Source: Bacillota bacterium (GTDB lineage Bacteria; Sysuimicrobiota; Sysuimicrobiia; Sysuimicrobiales; Segetimicrobiaceae). From it: a DNA stretch of 61,062 bases. Positions 42,335-49,762 of this stretch are shown piece by piece. The stretch's first letter is position 1. Each line of letters starts with the position of its first letter. A program made the position numbers and the translations under genes. The DNA lies in assembly GCA_021324255.1 (NCBI GenBank), contig JAJPJL010000109.1, forward strand, positions 1 through 61,062, read 5' to 3'. The notes under the pieces are model-generated. The model worked only from the letters and a program-made list of their open reading frames with translations, was not told the origin of the DNA and did not search any database.

Positions 42335-43162
42335 TCAGCCCCCTTGAGCCTCGATCGCGCGGGCGAGCGCCACGTGCAGGCGGTGTCCGCCGCGCACGAC
42401 GATCACGGCGCCCAGCACGTCACACCCGAGCAATGCAAGATCGCCGAGCAGGTCCAGCAGCTTGTGCCGCGGCGCTTCGTTTGGGAACCGGGGCGCGTTC
42501 ACAAACCCGGCTCCGCCGACGACGAGCGTGTTCTCGAGCGAGGCGCCGAGCGCGAGCCCGCGCGCCCGCAACGCCGCGGCGTCCCGCTCGTATCCCCACG
42601 TTCGCGCCGGTGCGATCGTCTCCTCGTAGGCGTCGCGGCGCGGGTCGTACGTCGCCGCCTGATCGCCCGGCCCCGGCGGCGCGAGCGTCACCACGTAGGC
42701 CGCCGAGAACGCGGCGGCCGGCAGCGCCGCGGCCCAGGCCTCGCCGTCGCGCACCCAGACCGGCGCGCGGATGGCGACCGTGCGGCGCGGCGCCGCCTGC
42801 GGCCGCAGGCCGGCGGCGCGGAGCGCCGACACGATCGGCAGGGCGCTCCCGTCCAGCCCGGGGACCTCGGGACCGTCGAGCTCCGCCACGCAATTATCCA
42901 AGCCGAGCGCCCAGGCCGCGGACAGGAGGTGCTCCACCGTCTGCACGCCGCGATGGCCGCCGAGCACCACGCGGCCTTCCGTGTCCGTCACCGCGTCGAG
43001 GGCGGCGCGCACGGCGCGGCCGTGGACGTCCGTGCGCCGGAAGACGATGCCGGAGTGGACCGGCGCCGGGTGCAGCGTCATGCGGGCGGGGCGGCCGCTG
43101 TGGAGCCCCACGCCGGACAGCACCGCCGGCGCGGCCAGCGTCTGCTGGCGATCGCCGCACAC
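42335..43162 (-). CDS. lpxC: UDP-3-O-acyl-N-acetylglucosamine deacetylase
   Basis: Zn-dependent committed step of lipid A synthesis, 275 aa. The start is a GTG at 43162, 5 bases after the lpxD stop; upstream sequence in the same frame lies inside lpxD and is not coding. SGVGLHSGRPARMTLHPAPV opens the protein. Zn ligands: His in HRGVQTVEHLLSAAWALGLD near residue 70 and His/Asp in NEAPRHKLLDLLGDLALLGC near 225. Conserved GPEVPGLDGSALPIVSAL lies at 95-112 and LALGASLENTLVVGG near 200. Complete. Downstream is fabZ at 2 bases. Confidence 0.95.
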   Translation of the reverse strand: MCGDRQQTLAAPAVLSGVGLHSGRPARMTLHPAPVHSGIVFRRTDVHGRAVRAALDAVTDTEGRVVLGGHRGVQTVEHLLSAAWALGLDNCVAELDGPEVPGLDGSALPIVSALRAAGLRPQAAPRRTVAIRAPVWVRDGEAWAAALPAAAFSAAYVVTLAPPGPGDQAATYDPRRDAYEETIAPARTWGYERDAAALRARGLALGASLENTLVVGGAGFVNAPRFPNEAPRHKLLDLLGDLALLGCDVLGAVIVVRGGHRLHVALARAIEAQGG

Positions 43163-43167
43163 GCCGG

Positions 43168-44187
43168 CTACGGCGTGCGCTCCAGGCGGGCGACACGGCG
43201 GCGCAGATCCGCGACCTCGCGCAGCAGCCCCGGCACGCGGCGCGCGGCCGCATCCCGGCGGCGCTCCTCCATCCTCGGGCGCGCCGGACGCCCCGCCACC
43301 ACCGCGCCCGGCGGGATGTCGCGCGTGACCTCGCTGCCGCCGAGCACGACGGCGTCGTCGCCCACCGTCACGTGGTCCGCAACCCCGGTCATGCCGCCCA
43401 TGAGCACACGGTTGCCGATCCGGGCGCTGCCGGCGATCCGGCACCCCGCGGCCATCGCCACGTCCTCGCCGATCTGCACGTTGTGCCCGATGTGCACGTA
43501 GTTGTCGAGCTTGGTTCCGCGGCCGATGCGCGTGACGCCGAGCGTGGCCCGGTCCACGGCCGCGTTGGCGCCGATCTCGACGTCGTCCTCCAGCACCACC
43601 ACCCCGACCTGCGGAATGAGCACGTGCCGCCGGCCGGCGTCCTGCGCGTAGCCGAACCCGTCGCTGCCGATGACCGTGCCGCTCTGGAGCACGACGCGGG
43701 CGCCGGCGACGCAGCCGTGCCGCACCGTCACGCGGGGATGCAGCACCGCGTCCGCGGCGATGCGGACGCCGTCCTCGAGGACCGTGTGCGCGCCCACCGC
43801 GGCCCGGTCGCCGATCTCGACGCCGTCGCCCACGACCACGTACGGCCCGAGCGAGACGTCCGTCCCCACGCGGACGCGCGCGCCGAGGACGCAGGTCGCG
43901 TGGATCCCGGACGGGGGCGGCGCGGGCGGGCCGAGCGCCCGCAGGGCGAGCGCGAGCGCGAGGCGGAGATTGGCGATGCGGATCGCCGGCAGCCGCGTGG
44001 GCGGCCCGTCGGGCGCGAGGATGACGGCCGCGGCGACGGCCTCCAGACGGGCGAGCATCCGCGCATCGGACACGACCACGACGGCGCCGGGTCCGGCGTC
44101 GTCCGGGGCGCTCACGCGGACCACCTCCACGTCCGGGTCGCCGTCGAGCCGCCCGCCCACCGCTCTCGCCAGGTCAGCGAGGCGCAC
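43168..44187 (-). CDS. lpxD: UDP-3-O-(3-hydroxyacyl)glucosamine N-acyltransferase
   Basis: Third lipid A enzyme, 339 aa. The N-terminal uridine-binding domain (RLADLARAVGGRLDGDPDVE, VRVSAPDDAGPGAVVVVSDA) is followed by a long left-handed helix of hexapeptides (ARVRVGTDVSLGPYVVVGDG, AVGAHTVLEDGVRIAADAVL). Then comes the catalytic His region NYVHIGHNVQIGEDVAMAAG near residue 235 and a C-terminal helix (LLREVADLRRRVARLERTP) that packs in the trimer. Starts 10 bases after an OmpH-like gene ends, so Skp and lipid A genes run as one transcript. Confidence 0.96.
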   Translation of the reverse strand: MRLADLARAVGGRLDGDPDVEVVRVSAPDDAGPGAVVVVSDARMLARLEAVAAAVILAPDGPPTRLPAIRIANLRLALALALRALGPPAPPPSGIHATCVLGARVRVGTDVSLGPYVVVGDGVEIGDRAAVGAHTVLEDGVRIAADAVLHPRVTVRHGCVAGARVVLQSGTVIGSDGFGYAQDAGRRHVLIPQVGVVVLEDDVEIGANAAVDRATLGVTRIGRGTKLDNYVHIGHNVQIGEDVAMAAGCRIAGSARIGNRVLMGGMTGVADHVTVGDDAVVLGGSEVTRDIPPGAVVAGRPARPRMEERRRDAAARRVPGLLREVADLRRRVARLERTP

Positions 44188-44197
44188 GTCCGCGGCG

Positions 44198-44599
44198 CTA
44201 CTTCAGGAGGTCGATGACTTGCTGCGTGACATCCCGGCCGCCGAGCACCGACGAGCTCTTGACGATGACGAGCCGCAGGCCGTCCTGTCGCGCCACCTTC
44301 GCCGCCGCGTCGTGGAGCTGTTGATTGAGCTGATTCTCGAGATCGCCGCGGAGCTGCGTCAGCTCGGTCATCAGGCTCGCCCGGCGCGCGTTGAGCTCGG
44401 CCGCGCTCACCTGACCGTTGAGCACGGTCAGCTCGGCGACCATCTGCTTCTCCCGGTCGTCGAGCTGCTTCTGGTACTCCAGCGCCTTGACGCTCTCGTT
44501 CAGCACCCGCTGGGTGTCGACCACCCCGATGCGCGGCCCGCAGCCCGCCAGCAGCACCGCCGCCGCCAGGATGAGGGCCGTCCCCCCGAACCGCGACAT
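44198..44599 (-). CDS. Skp/OmpH-like lipoprotein
   Basis: A 133-aa periplasmic chaperone-type protein. The start is the ATG at 44599, with GGGAGG 5 bases upstream. The signal ends in a lipobox (LLAGC, Cys-20), so the mature protein is lipid anchored, unlike soluble Skp. The core opens RIGVVDTQRVLNESVKALEY (the OmpH signature), has a coiled-coil arm (LTQLRGDLENQLNQQLHDAA) and ends LRLVIVKSSSVLGGRDVTQQ. Skp shields unfolded barrel proteins on the way to BamA; here it lies beside bamA and two more copies. Confidence 0.88.
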   Translation of the reverse strand: MSRFGGTALILAAAVLLAGCGPRIGVVDTQRVLNESVKALEYQKQLDDREKQMVAELTVLNGQVSAAELNARRASLMTELTQLRGDLENQLNQQLHDAAAKVARQDGLRLVIVKSSSVLGGRDVTQQVIDLLK

Positions 44600-44615
44600 C
44601 CCGACCTCCCGCATG

Positions 44616-45860
44616 TTACCGTTTGATGCGCGCGATCAGCTCGTCTGTGATGTCCGTCGTGTCGAACGTCGCCACGGTCTGCGTGAGGACGACGTCGTAG
44701 CCGTGTTGCTGCGCCAGCGCGGCCGCCTCGACCCGCAGATCCGCCAGGATCTCCGCCATGAGGCGCGCGCGCTCGGCCTGAGCGTCCCGCAGCTGGGCGT
44801 CGAGGGCCTGGCGCGCCGAGCCGGCGTTGGCCAGCGCCTGCTGCTCGGCGCGCGTGATCTCGGCGCGCGCCCCCTGGACCAGCGCCTGCTGGCGCGCCGC
44901 GAGCTCGGCCTGCAGCTTGGTGTGCATCTCCTGGTTCATCTCGGCCTGCTTCGCCACGAGCGTGTCGTGGAGGCGGTCGTTGAGCTCCTTTTCCTTCTGC
45001 GCCACCTGCTGCTGCGCGCTCTGGTTGAGTTGGGTCTGCAGGTCCTTGAGCTGCTGCGTATACGCCTGGTTCTGCTGCTGTTGGAAGTCCTGCAGCGCCT
45101 GCTCGTTCGCCTTCTCGTGGGCGGCGATCTTGTCGTCGCGTTCCTTGGTCATTGCCTGGATCTGCTGATTGAGGCTCTGCTGCTGCTGGCGGTTGCCGGT
45201 GGTGGCCGCGTCGCGCTTGAGCTGGAGGTTGAGCAGCGGTAGCCGGTACTGTTCCAGGACCTGCTGCTGAAATTGCTCGTTGTCCTTGTCCAGCGCCTGC
45301 TGCTTGTCCTGGATCGCCTTGCTGATCTGGGCCGCAAGCGCCTGCTGCTTGTCGTTGAACTCGGCTTGGGTCGACGCGCGGAGCTGGGCGACGAACGCAT
45401 CCAGCTCCTTCCGCGCCGCGTCCCGCAGCGCCAGCGCCGTCTGGTTGAACTGCTGCTGGTACTGGGGCTTGATCTGCTCGAGCTCCTGCTGCGCCGCGGC
45501 GCGGATCTGGGGCTGCAGGTCGATCTGCGGCATCTGGAACTGTGGGGCCGTCGGCACGGCCAGCTCGGCCTGGAGCCGGCCGATACGGCGGTCGAGCGCG
45601 TCGACGTCCGGCCACCGGGGGTGGGCGTGCAGCGCGCGCGTGAAGTCCACCACCGCGACCTTCGGTCCGACCGGCGTGGTGGCGGCCGGCGGCGGGGCGG
45701 CCGGCCGGGAGCTCGAGGTCCGGCCTTGGCAGGCCGAGAGCGAGGCGGCGAGCACCGCGACGGCGCACGCCCGGCCGAACGCGCCCGCGACGCGGGCGCC
45801 GGAGCCCGGGACGCGGCCGGCCCCGGGCCCTGGGATCACCGGGATGCCACGTCCGCGCAC
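44616..45860 (-). CDS. Extended Skp/OmpH-like lipoprotein with long Gln-rich coiled coil
   Basis: A 414-aa relative of OmpH/Skp, almost three times the usual length. It has a lipobox (LAASLSAC, Cys-44), then the OmpH start KVAVVDFTRALHAHPRWPDV. Residues 90-370 are a nearly unbroken coiled coil rich in Gln and Ala, with blocks EFNDKQQALAAQISKAIQDK, QQQQSLNQQIQAMTKERDDK and QVAQKEKELNDRLHDTLVAK. It closes with the OmpH end GYDVVLTQTVATFDTTDITD. Such long arms would reach far into the periplasm. It starts 6 bases after the next OmpH gene. The true start may be later than 45860, since residues 1-25 are Gly/Pro/Arg rich. Confidence 0.88.
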   Translation of the reverse strand: MRGRGIPVIPGPGAGRVPGSGARVAGAFGRACAVAVLAASLSACQGRTSSSRPAAPPPAATTPVGPKVAVVDFTRALHAHPRWPDVDALDRRIGRLQAELAVPTAPQFQMPQIDLQPQIRAAAQQELEQIKPQYQQQFNQTALALRDAARKELDAFVAQLRASTQAEFNDKQQALAAQISKAIQDKQQALDKDNEQFQQQVLEQYRLPLLNLQLKRDAATTGNRQQQQSLNQQIQAMTKERDDKIAAHEKANEQALQDFQQQQNQAYTQQLKDLQTQLNQSAQQQVAQKEKELNDRLHDTLVAKQAEMNQEMHTKLQAELAARQQALVQGARAEITRAEQQALANAGSARQALDAQLRDAQAERARLMAEILADLRVEAAALAQQHGYDVVLTQTVATFDTTDITDELIARIKR

Positions 45861-45866
45861 GCGCGC

Positions 45867-46322
45867 TTACTTCCCACTGATGAGCTTGATAACCTGATCC
45901 GTGAGGTCGACCCCGCCGTAGAGCACCACCGTGCGGTCCAGCACCACGCTCACGCCCTGCTGCGCGGCGACCTTCTGCACGGCGGCCCGGATGTCTTTGT
46001 CCAGGCCGCCGAGCAGCTCGGCGCGCTTCTGGAGAATTTGCTGGTCGACCTGATTCTGCAGCTGCTGGCGCTGCCCGGGCGACATGTTCTTCATCTTCTG
46101 CTGCGCGTCGGCGATCTGCGCCTGCGCGTAGTCACGGAGCGCCGACTCCGCGGACGCCTTGCCCGGATGGGCGTTGAGCGCCCGCTGCATGTCCACGAAG
46201 CCGATCGTCCCCGCCTGACTGCCGAAGACCGGCCCGGGCCGCGTCGCGACGTACCCCGCCGCGGCCAGCACGACGATCACCGCGACCGCGACCGCAATCC
46301 ACTTCACGTTCCACCGCATCAT
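45867..46322 (-). CDS. Skp/OmpH-like periplasmic chaperone, membrane anchored
   Basis: A 151-aa OmpH-family protein with an N-terminal helix (WIAVAVAVIVVLAAAGYVAT) that has no clear cleavage site and may stay as an anchor. The core opens GTIGFVDMQRALNAHPGKAS, continues through a coiled-coil arm (QQKMKNMSPGQRQQLQNQVD), and ends SVVLDRTVVLYGGVDLTDQV, all as in OmpH. AAGGGGG lies upstream of the start. First of three OmpH-type genes after bamA in transcription order; the sequence shares the 'DVTD-x-V-I-x-L-I' end with the other two. Confidence 0.9.
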   Translation of the reverse strand: MMRWNVKWIAVAVAVIVVLAAAGYVATRPGPVFGSQAGTIGFVDMQRALNAHPGKASAESALRDYAQAQIADAQQKMKNMSPGQRQQLQNQVDQQILQKRAELLGGLDKDIRAAVQKVAAQQGVSVVLDRTVVLYGGVDLTDQVIKLISGK

Positions 46323-46389
46323 CCCAGGTCCCCCTTCTCGCGGCGGCCGGGGGCGCCGGAGCGCGTCCCGCCGCGTGCGCGCCGCACGC

Positions 46390-48366
46390 TCAGAATGTCG
46401 TCCCGGTGGAGATCCACAGCTGCCCTCCCTCCGGGCTCACACCGTAGTCGACGCGGAAGAGCCCGATCGGCGTCTTGGCCGCGATCCCGAATCCGTAGTC
46501 GACCTTGAGGTTCGTCGGCAGCGTCCCGTACGGCTCCGTGTCGCCCGCGTCCGCGAAGACGATGCCGGTGATCCCGCCGATCCCCTTGAGGAACGGGAGC
46601 GTGTTCAGCGGGAAGCGGTACTCCCCCGTCACGATCGCCATGTCGTCGCCGCGAAACCGCCCCGCCGCGTAGCCGCGCAGCGAGCTCTGTCCGCCGAGGT
46701 AGAACTGTTCCTGGATGGGAAGCGGGCCGCTTCCGGCCCCGAGGTGCACGTGGCCGACGATCGTGGCGTTGCCGGTCGGCCAGTACTGGACGAAGTCCAT
46801 CTCGTACTTCTCAAAGTTGAAGTCGCCGGCGATCGCGGACTCGGTGCTGAGCTGGATCTCCTGGCCGCGCGTCGGGTTGATGGGGTCGTCACGGGTGTCC
46901 TGGAGCGCCCCGAGCAGCACCGCGTTGACGGTCCCGGGGGTGAAGACGAAGCCGCTCGGGACCGTCGAGCTGGTCAGCAGCGACGGCCCGAACTGCGTGT
47001 TGACCGACTTGATCCCATACGTGAAATACCGGTTGGGCGCGGTGTGGATCGGCGTGGTGAACGTGACCTGACCGCCCGTCTGGTACATCGTGTACTGGAA
47101 CGAGTTGAACAGGCCGAGCGAGTAGTCGGTCGGGATGGTCGTCTGATTGAACGCCTGAAAATCCATCACCGTGCGCGTCCCCTCGAAGTACGGCTCGTGG
47201 AACGTCAGGGTGAAGTTGTTGCCGTTCAGCACGGTGCTGTCGTACGAGGCCCCCACGGTCTGCCCGTTGCCGCCGAAATCGATGTCCTGCACGCCGACCA
47301 AGCCGGCGAGGCCCGTCACCGTGCTGTAGCCCGCGCCGAAGCTGAGCGTGGCCGTGCGCTGCTCGGTCACCGTGATCGTGACGTCGACCGTATCGGGCTG
47401 CGTGCCCGGCCCCGGATCGGCCTTGACGTCCGAGAAGTACCGGGACGCGAACAGCTTCTTCAGGCTGGCGTTGACCGCGTCGACGTTGAACACGTCCCCC
47501 GGCTTGAACGTCAGCTCCCGGCGGACCACGTAGTCCTTCGTCTTGTGCAGCCCGACGATCTTGATGGCCTCGATCCGCCCCTCCGTGATCGTAACGGACA
47601 GCACACCCTGCTCGTTCACGGAAATGTCGGACACCCGCGCCAGCGCGTAGCCCTTGCTCTGGTACAGGCGCTCCACGGCCTGCGCGCCCTGGCGCATCGC
47701 CACGGTGTTGAGCACTTGACCGGTCGGCACGTTCATCGTCTTGCGGACGTCGTCCGTGGAAATAACGGTGTTGCCCATGATGCGCACGTCGGAGACGACC
47801 GGGTTTTCCGCGACGATGAACACCACGGTGACGCCGTTCGCCGCCGGCTCGAGCCGGAGCACGGCGTCGGCGAAGAGCCCGAGGCCCAAGATCGCCTGGA
47901 CGTCGTTGCGCAGGCGGTCCTCGTTGAGCGGGTCGCCGGGTTTCGTCGAGACGACCTGGAGGATCGTGGCCGTCGGCACGTGCTCGTTACCGCGCACCAC
48001 CACGTCCAGCACCTTCTGCGGCGGGAGCGTCTGCGGGGGCGCGCCGGGAATCGGCTGGAACGGAGACGGCGCCGCGGGGGCCGGCGTGGTGACGGGTGGC
48101 GGGGTGGCGGGCGGGGTGGCGGGCGCCGGTTGCGGCTGACTCGGCTGCGGCTGGGCCGGCGGCGCCTGCGGCGCGCTGGGGGAAGGGATCGGCGACGGAT
48201 TGGGCTGTGCCGGGGGAGGCACGGGCGACGGATTTTGCTGTGCCGTGCGCGGCATCGCCGGTTGCGCCGTTACCCACCCGGAGCCCGGCCACGCCAGCAC
48301 CATGGCCCAGACGAGGCTTCCGGCCACCGCGCGAACGGCTTGCATCAGTCGCTTGGGCACACCCAC
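46390..48366 (-). CDS. bamA: Outer membrane protein assembly factor BamA (three POTRA domains)
   Basis: Omp85 insertase of 658 aa. The GTG start has GGAGG 5 bases upstream. The signal peptide ends near AWPGSGWVTAQP, followed by an unusual proline-rich linker of about 75 residues (SPVPPPAQPNPSPIPSPSAP). Three POTRA domains follow (about 115-345), in contrast to five in proteobacterial BamA: VLDVVVRGNEHVPTATILQV, VVSDVRIMGNTVISTDDVRK, IEAIKIVGLHKTKDYVVRRE. The 16-strand barrel contains the conserved lid-lock motif SLRGYAAGRFRG near residue 575 and ends GGQLWISTGTTF, with a terminal Phe. Chaperone genes lie directly downstream. Confidence 0.95.
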   Translation of the reverse strand: MGVPKRLMQAVRAVAGSLVWAMVLAWPGSGWVTAQPAMPRTAQQNPSPVPPPAQPNPSPIPSPSAPQAPPAQPQPSQPQPAPATPPATPPPVTTPAPAAPSPFQPIPGAPPQTLPPQKVLDVVVRGNEHVPTATILQVVSTKPGDPLNEDRLRNDVQAILGLGLFADAVLRLEPAANGVTVVFIVAENPVVSDVRIMGNTVISTDDVRKTMNVPTGQVLNTVAMRQGAQAVERLYQSKGYALARVSDISVNEQGVLSVTITEGRIEAIKIVGLHKTKDYVVRRELTFKPGDVFNVDAVNASLKKLFASRYFSDVKADPGPGTQPDTVDVTITVTEQRTATLSFGAGYSTVTGLAGLVGVQDIDFGGNGQTVGASYDSTVLNGNNFTLTFHEPYFEGTRTVMDFQAFNQTTIPTDYSLGLFNSFQYTMYQTGGQVTFTTPIHTAPNRYFTYGIKSVNTQFGPSLLTSSTVPSGFVFTPGTVNAVLLGALQDTRDDPINPTRGQEIQLSTESAIAGDFNFEKYEMDFVQYWPTGNATIVGHVHLGAGSGPLPIQEQFYLGGQSSLRGYAAGRFRGDDMAIVTGEYRFPLNTLPFLKGIGGITGIVFADAGDTEPYGTLPTNLKVDYGFGIAAKTPIGLFRVDYGVSPEGGQLWISTGTTF

Positions 48367-48408
48367 GCTGACCTCCGTGCCGCGTGATACTCCCCTGGAA
48401 CCCCGCTC

Positions 48409-48427
48409 CGCGCCCCGGCGGGGCGCG
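48409..48427 (-). terminator. 8-bp hairpin between the sigma-factor pair and bamA
   Basis: Arms CGCGCCCC (48409-48416) and GGGGCGCG (48420-48427) with a 3-base loop, starting 2 bases after the stop of the membrane-anchored protein gene. It lacks a T-run. Weak terminator or stabilising stem. Confidence 0.45.
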
Positions 48428-48429
48428 CG

Positions 48430-49008
48430 CTAGAAAGCGCTGGCTGGACGACCTGGATCTCCAGGCGTGACGAACTCGTCCACTCGCGGTTCGTTCGTGG
48501 AAGTTGGCTTGACGTGTCCAAACTGAGACATCAACTCATCCACCACCCGCGGATCCCCGGGTGCGGTCCCGGCCCCGAAGGACGCCGCGGTATCGGGCGC
48601 ACCGGCCGCGCCCGGCTGCAACAGCGTGAAAAAATCTCCGGCGTCCAGCCGGACGGAAGCCCAGGACTCCCCGGCCGGCCTCAGCGTCACCGCGGGCGTG
48701 TCCGCCGACGCGGCGCGCTCCGAGCCCGAGCCGCCGGCGAGAAACGTCGCGTACGCGGCCGCCGCGACGACGACGGCCGCCGCGACGGCGACGGCCGTCG
48801 CGGCAACGCTGCGGCCCCGGGACGCCCGTGCAGGCGCCTCCCCGGCGCTGTGCGATCCGGCCTCGCGGGCGTGCCGGACCTCCGCCTCCGCCAGCAGGAG
48901 CCGCAGGACGGCGCCGTGCACGTCGCCGTGCCGGTAGTCACTCCGCGCCCAACGCAGCCACTCCTCGGCGTGCCGGAGGTGGCGAAGCAACACGTCCCGC
49001 TCGCGCAT
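48430..49008 (-). CDS. Membrane-anchored partner of the sigma factor (putative anti-sigma)
   Basis: A 192-aa protein. The cytoplasmic N-terminus is helical and charged (RHLRHAEEWLRWARSDYRHG, VLRLLLAEAEVRHAREA). One membrane helix follows (residues 68-90, TAVAVAAAVVVAAAAYATFL) and then a roughly 100-residue extracytoplasmic part (ESWASVRLDAGDFFTLLQPG) ending in a flexible tail. The layout matches anti-sigma factors, and it begins 5 bases after the sigma gene on the same strand. No anti-sigma family (RskA, ZAS) motif such as H-x-x-x-C-x-x-C is present, so the role is inference from context only. No homologue recognised. Confidence 0.75.
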   Translation of the reverse strand: MRERDVLLRHLRHAEEWLRWARSDYRHGDVHGAVLRLLLAEAEVRHAREAGSHSAGEAPARASRGRSVAATAVAVAAAVVVAAAAYATFLAGGSGSERAASADTPAVTLRPAGESWASVRLDAGDFFTLLQPGAAGAPDTAASFGAGTAPGDPRVVDELMSQFGHVKPTSTNEPRVDEFVTPGDPGRPASAF

Positions 49009-49013
49009 CGTGC

Positions 49014-49667
49014 CTATTCGTGGACTCCCTGCGCCCGCAGGCCGCCGGTCACCGGTGCCACCAACTCCCGGATCCGCCCGAGCGCGTGCTTCTGCAGGCG
49101 GTAGAAATGGGACAAACTGATCTTCAGTTCGCCGGCGATGCGGCGCGGTTCCTCCGCCCCGAGAAATGAGCCGTGCAGGATCCGCCGCTCGCGCGCATCG
49201 GGCAGACGGTCGATCGCCGCGACGATCTGCTCGACCAGCACCTCGTCTTCCACCGCGCCGAGCAAGTCCGTGGCCGCCGGATCCGCGACGCGCTCCAGCA
49301 AGGCCTCGTCGTGCCCCGACACGTCCCGCGCCGCCGGCCGCTCGCGCCGGAGCGCGTTGAGGATGCGGCCGCGAATGCGGAACGTCGCGAACGTGCTGAA
49401 CCGCACGCCGCGCGCGGGATCGAACCGTTCCACGGCCTCGATCAGGCCGACGGTCCCTTCCTGGATCATGTCCATGACGATCGTTTCGCGCAGCCGCAAC
49501 TGCATGGCCACCTTGAAGACGAGCGGCTGATACGCCTCGATCAGGCGCGCGCGACTCCGCCCGTCGCCGCGATCCCGGTAGGCCCGCCACAGCCGCGCCT
49601 CGTCGGCCGGCCGCAGCAGCACCACCTTTTGCAGTTCCCGCAGATATTCTCCGAGCAACCGGATCAC
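49014..49667 (-). CDS. Sigma-70-family RNA polymerase sigma factor
   Basis: A 217-aa sigma factor with regions 2, 3 and 4. The start is the GTG at 49667, with GGGAG 4 bases upstream; sequence upstream is not convincing. Region 2.1-2.2: EAYQPLVFKVAMQLRLRETI, then MDMIQEGTVGLIEAVERFDP (core-binding). Region 2.3-2.4: GVRFSTFATFRIRGRILNAL (promoter -10 recognition). Region 4.2 is the helix-turn-helix AGELKISLSHFYRLQKHALG. It is larger than ECF types (it has region 3) and closest to the FliA/WhiG/SigF-like alternative group. It sits between tamB and bamA with a membrane-bound partner, so envelope control is likely. Confidence 0.92.
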   Translation of the reverse strand: MIRLLGEYLRELQKVVLLRPADEARLWRAYRDRGDGRSRARLIEAYQPLVFKVAMQLRLRETIVMDMIQEGTVGLIEAVERFDPARGVRFSTFATFRIRGRILNALRRERPAARDVSGHDEALLERVADPAATDLLGAVEDEVLVEQIVAAIDRLPDARERRILHGSFLGAEEPRRIAGELKISLSHFYRLQKHALGRIRELVAPVTGGLRAQGVHE

Positions 49668-49762
49668 GCTCCCATCCCTACAGTATCCGCGCCGCGCGCA
49701 CCGGACTCTCCTCATGGCACACGGGCGGGCGGCTCGGTGGGCGATGGTCGAGCGACCGGGCG

